In this document: piece by piece, positions 60,922 to 64,000 of the stretch | How positions within the stretch are numbered: the first letter of the stretch is position 1 | Layout: every line of letters begins with the position of its first letter | Assembly: GCF_963675165.1 (NCBI RefSeq) | Contig: NC_087380.1 | Coordinates: 7,326,517 to 7,390,516, forward strand | Direction: 5' to 3' | DNA length: 64,000 bases | Source: Halichondria panicea | Taxonomy: Eukaryota; Porifera; Demospongiae; Suberitida; Halichondriidae | The notes under the pieces: generated by a model | Told to the model about the DNA's origin: nothing | The model's input: the letters and a program-made list of their open reading frames with translations, nothing else | Databases searched by the model: none | Program-made: the position numbers and the translations under genes

Positions 60922-62981
60922 CTTGATATCAAATCTAGATCGTTTATTTACTGCTAACAGTAAAATCATAGATACTATAGAATGGTAGACCGTACAGTAT
61001 TAATTAAAAGGGCTGCATGTTGTGGCCATTATATAGAACAATGAGCATGCGCATTTAGTTTGCCTCGATTCCAAGCCGCCTGGAACTCAGAGATTTTTCC
61101 ACACCTGTTTACCCTGTGCGCGTGCGCAGGGCACAGCAGAGGTGAACAGAAGCTCTGAGTTCAAAGGCCGCTTTGAAATTTACAATCAGGTTGCACAATG
61201 TTAGTCTGTTGTTAGCAGCACTGCTAGCATTGGACTTGGAGGTCTCGGTCCCAAGGACAATGCTAGATCTGTCCCATAGTTCCAGTAGAACTCCAAAATT
61301 TGAAGACAAAAATTAATATGTACTGTAGCACAAGCCACACAGTATTAAAGGAAGTGAAGATACCAGACTATTTTGGTAGACCGAGACGTTGCAGATCTCA
61401 AGGATTGCTTTCACTTGCACAGTACGGCCTGGGAAGTGGTGAAACAAAAAGTGAGATAGTATGAAACGTATCGAGTTGATGGACATAGTGGAAAAGAAGA
61501 AACAAGAGTGGAGGTGGTGGGAAGGGTCTCAGTCTTTACTGATACTAGATATCTACATCAGACATGTATCTATATATACCATGTACCAGCTAGCTATTTA
61601 GACTATCTTACTTGTGCCATAGATAGTACAGGGTACATGGTTCACCACAAGGAGGCTAGCAGCGACTGCAGTCTGCTCCCCCTAGTGCCAGGCCCTAGCT
61701 AGCTAGCTAGCTCCAGGGGCGGATCCAGAAAGGGGGGGCTAGTAGAAAGGGGCAAAGCCCCATACGAGGGTGGTGGAGCCACCCAGGGGGTGGGTATGGG
61801 AGGGGGAGCATCCCCCTCCCGGCGACATTTTTTGCTTTTTACAATTTGCTCACACTTTACCTTTGAACTGTCATATTAATAAGTGAATACTGAATATGAA
61901 AAAGTTAATACAAAAAACTCGTTCTAATCAACAAAAGGATGTATACTGTAGATGTTACATCTACATTCATGCACTCTTGGTACATGAAAGAATCACAATG
62001 CCTACCCAGACTGCACTGAGAGTGAGAGGAGGTAAGGCTGCTTCCTTGCAACTAGCTGAAAAAGTCTGAGATATGCTCCATGTTGCAGCTCAACAGCATG
62101 CACAATAGCCTCCTTCACAAGGCCTAGGAAGAGAGGCCTGGGATATGAGGCTACAAAACATTGCACAAGGAGCTGACTCAGCAACAGCAATAGGGTCTAG
62201 TTGACCTATGCACTTTATTAGTTCTAGCTAGCTATAGCTAGCTAGTATGTCCAGCTAGCTAGCCTACATCCTTTATACTCTTAGTAGCTAGACTTGGCTG
62301 TTGTCTAGCATCTCTTAAGTCAGTGAGTCTACATGCAGATGCATAAGTAACAAGTTGGTGGCAAAATTGTTGTAACCTCAGACTAGCAATACATAGGTAG
62401 TTTTTCAAAAGGGGGGGCTTCAGCTCCTCAAAACCACCCCCTGGATCCGCCCCTGAGTTCGCTCTGAAGAACTTGAAATGATTTTGACAGTTTGCCATTG
62501 TTTTGACGTTGCCGCAAGCCTGCAAGGTTCAAAGGTCGACGTTGGACATATTCCTGATTGTACCTGTATTGACACACCCAATAGAAGAGAAGAGGCGTCC
62601 CAAGCCGATTTTTTCTCTTTTAGATCTACATAATACAGAAAGCCTAGCGTTAATTTTTTTTTGGGAAATTGCATACATGTACTCAGTTACACATGCAACT
62701 ACAGTGGAACCTCCATTAACGACCATAGATTAAACATCAACATTGATGTTTATATTATAGTGCACATCATTATGCTCACTGGGCACTGCAATGACACGAT
62801 GACGTTAAACACGACTCTCCATGCATGGCCTGCAACTTGTATTGACATTTTTATTATTGAATGATTGAGCCACGATTATTTTAGTAAACAACAGAAAACA
62901 CACTAATCTATCAACACACTAAATCTATCCTGAACTACGATATTTAGTACAATTGTTAATTTTGTTCACGTTGGCTAACAT
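60922..62981. mobile_element. Spacer between genes E and F with a non-autonomous DNA transposon (61714-62455)
   Basis: CAGGGGCGGATCCAG at 61714 and its exact complement CTGGATCCGCCCCTG ending at 62455 bound a 742-base element. Poly-G runs lie inside both ends. The outer flanks AGCTAGCTC and AGTTCGCTC are a possible decayed target duplication. The end sequence is of a type common in hAT-like elements. No transposase frame is present. A lone end (GGATCCGCCCCTG) is at 28673. Confidence 0.7.
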
Positions 62982-63919
62982 CTAAAGTGAGGTTACCATG
63001 ACGATCACAGCCAGCAGCATTGGAACAATGCCAAAGATACTCTCTCGTATTGCACCAGAGGTCTGGGGGGGGGGGGGGCAATCAAATTAATTATTACCAT
63101 ACCAGGACTTTATGCACCTGTGCCAGTGTATATCATGTATATAATAATTATTATAATTATCAGGAGCCCATAAATAAGAGAAGGGGCGGCTAATTTTTCA
63201 ACGTATACTCGGGATGACGTTTCGTAATTGCTGGTGAAACCGCACTTCCTTGTACATGGAAGCAACTAAGTGCTTGCAAACCGCAGCCCTGTATTGCGTA
63301 TAACACGTGTAGGGATTCAACCACTTAGTGACTCTGCATAATAATTATATGGAAATGCGGTCATGCATGCACTTATGAAACGTGATCCCCATTGTCAGCC
63401 GCTCCTTGTCTTATTTATAATTATATAGGCTCCTGATTATATACAAGGTTGGTTAGGGTAATTATGCGTGGTTATTCTATTTTTGTGTCAATTTATAAGA
63501 GCAGTAAGTAAGCGTTATTGGTATCTATAATTATGCCGACTTGTACTAACATAGCGATAATGATTCAATACCTTTCGCGGGGTGAAATACAATACCCTAA
63601 CCTTAAGCCATGCATGTATGAATGATTGTGATCAACATAAACCAATGAACAATGTACCCCTGGGGTAATCTATATATAGGATCAAGACTATATATGGTAT
63701 GGCTACATTGCACATACTTGACTTGCACTAATGGCATCGTAATGTGTGAGCCGAACACGAACAACCGTGTAGCTGTATGGGGAAATGATAATTCAATATA
63801 CAAATTGCTATACAGAATTCCACTCACTAAAAGTCCACATCCCCTGCAGTCATGGGGGCTGTCCAGGTGAACTGCACTGAGGTGGCACCAGCTTGACTTT
63901 GGGAGTGGGCAATGGTAGC
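62982..63919 (-). CDS. Reeler protein with hydrophobic tail, no DOMON or b561, gene F (5' part off the right edge)
   Basis: Three exons in the window: 63919-63828 and 63772-63718 encode the end of the Reeler domain (ATIAHSQ, FTWTAPMTAGDVDF, YTVVRVRLTHYDAISASQ). Exon 63062-62982 then joins in phase 0 and encodes TSGAIRES plus the hydrophobic FGIVPMLLAVIVMVTSL and a stop. The tail is 27 codons, small residues followed by a 17-residue hydrophobic end, which fits a GPI-anchor signal or a bare membrane tail. Genes D and E have the same Reeler exons (92 bases for the first), so F is a shortened family member. Unlike E it has no frameshift in view. Signal peptide and first Reeler exons lie beyond base 64000. 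Confidence 0.72.
63063..63717. repeat. Gene F intron with a dispersed repeat
   Basis: 63161-63331 repeats 26220-26350 (CAGGAGCCCATAAATA, AAGTGCTTGCAAAC, GTATTGCGTATAACA, GGATTCAACCACTTAGT). A 13-base C/G run (63064-63077) forms the polypyrimidine tract of the terminal exon's acceptor. Confidence 0.7.
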
Positions 63920-64000
63920 CTGTGGACAAAATATAATTTTGATACCAAGAGTGCATGGCCTCGAGGCGATCAAGGGATACGGTAAAGCTGATGCATGTGT

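Overview
This window reads as animal nuclear DNA, most likely from a sponge (demosponge-type). The reasons are small exons, short GT-AG introns, an AT-rich background, many short fold-back elements in introns, and a gene set of Flamingo/CELSR-type cadherin, Eps15, R3HDM4, Ig/EGF secreted proteins and tandem Reeler-DOMON-cytochrome b561 genes. The species call is an inference. No bacterial operon, phage, CRISPR array or rRNA is visible. Gene models were built by hand by joining open frames at GT/AG sites and checking phase; most close perfectly in frame, which is strong internal support.

Layout. 1-6452 (-): 5' part of a large cadherin whose repeats run into a CELSR-type EGF region and off the left edge. 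7026-12927 (+): Eps15-like endocytic adaptor in 15 exons (about 917 aa). 13304-15126 (+): R3HDM4-like R3H protein in 5 exons. 15746-17125 (-): intronless kinase-like protein. 18997-19581 (-): start of a small coiled-coil gene. 19600-22600: no gene seen, repeats only. 22600-24380: broken relics of a HIRAN-like and an extracellular receptor gene. 24852-25410 (-): short secreted proline-rich protein. 27211-31762 and 33277-36986 (+): two tandem paralogues of a secreted protein (Cys module, three Ig domains, Thr/Pro stalk, EGF, poly-Ser plus Arg/Lys-rich tail). 37109-40858 (-): MFS transporter of 711 aa. 41000-48100: gene-poor, with tandem arrays and a duplicated copy of the first two MFS exons. 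48121-64000 (-): array of four Reeler genes. Gene C is Reeler-DOMON-b561. Gene D is Reeler-DOMON-DOMON-b561. Gene E is Reeler-DOMON-DOMON with the b561 part deleted and a frameshift. Gene F runs off the right edge and goes straight from Reeler to a hydrophobic tail.

The two parts that best repay follow-up are the Ig/EGF/poly-Ser pair, which has a conserved N-terminal Cys module and a conserved C-terminal acidic-P-A-C-M motif that I do not recognise, and the Reeler array. In the array, redox membrane proteins appear to have been stripped stepwise into anchored or soluble forms while their DOMON exons stay nearly identical. Several repeats sit where they could affect gene expression: a 47-bp satellite that multiplies a splice acceptor, a (CA)n tract that is the 3' end of an intron, and a 17-bp satellite read through all three frames in a coding exon.
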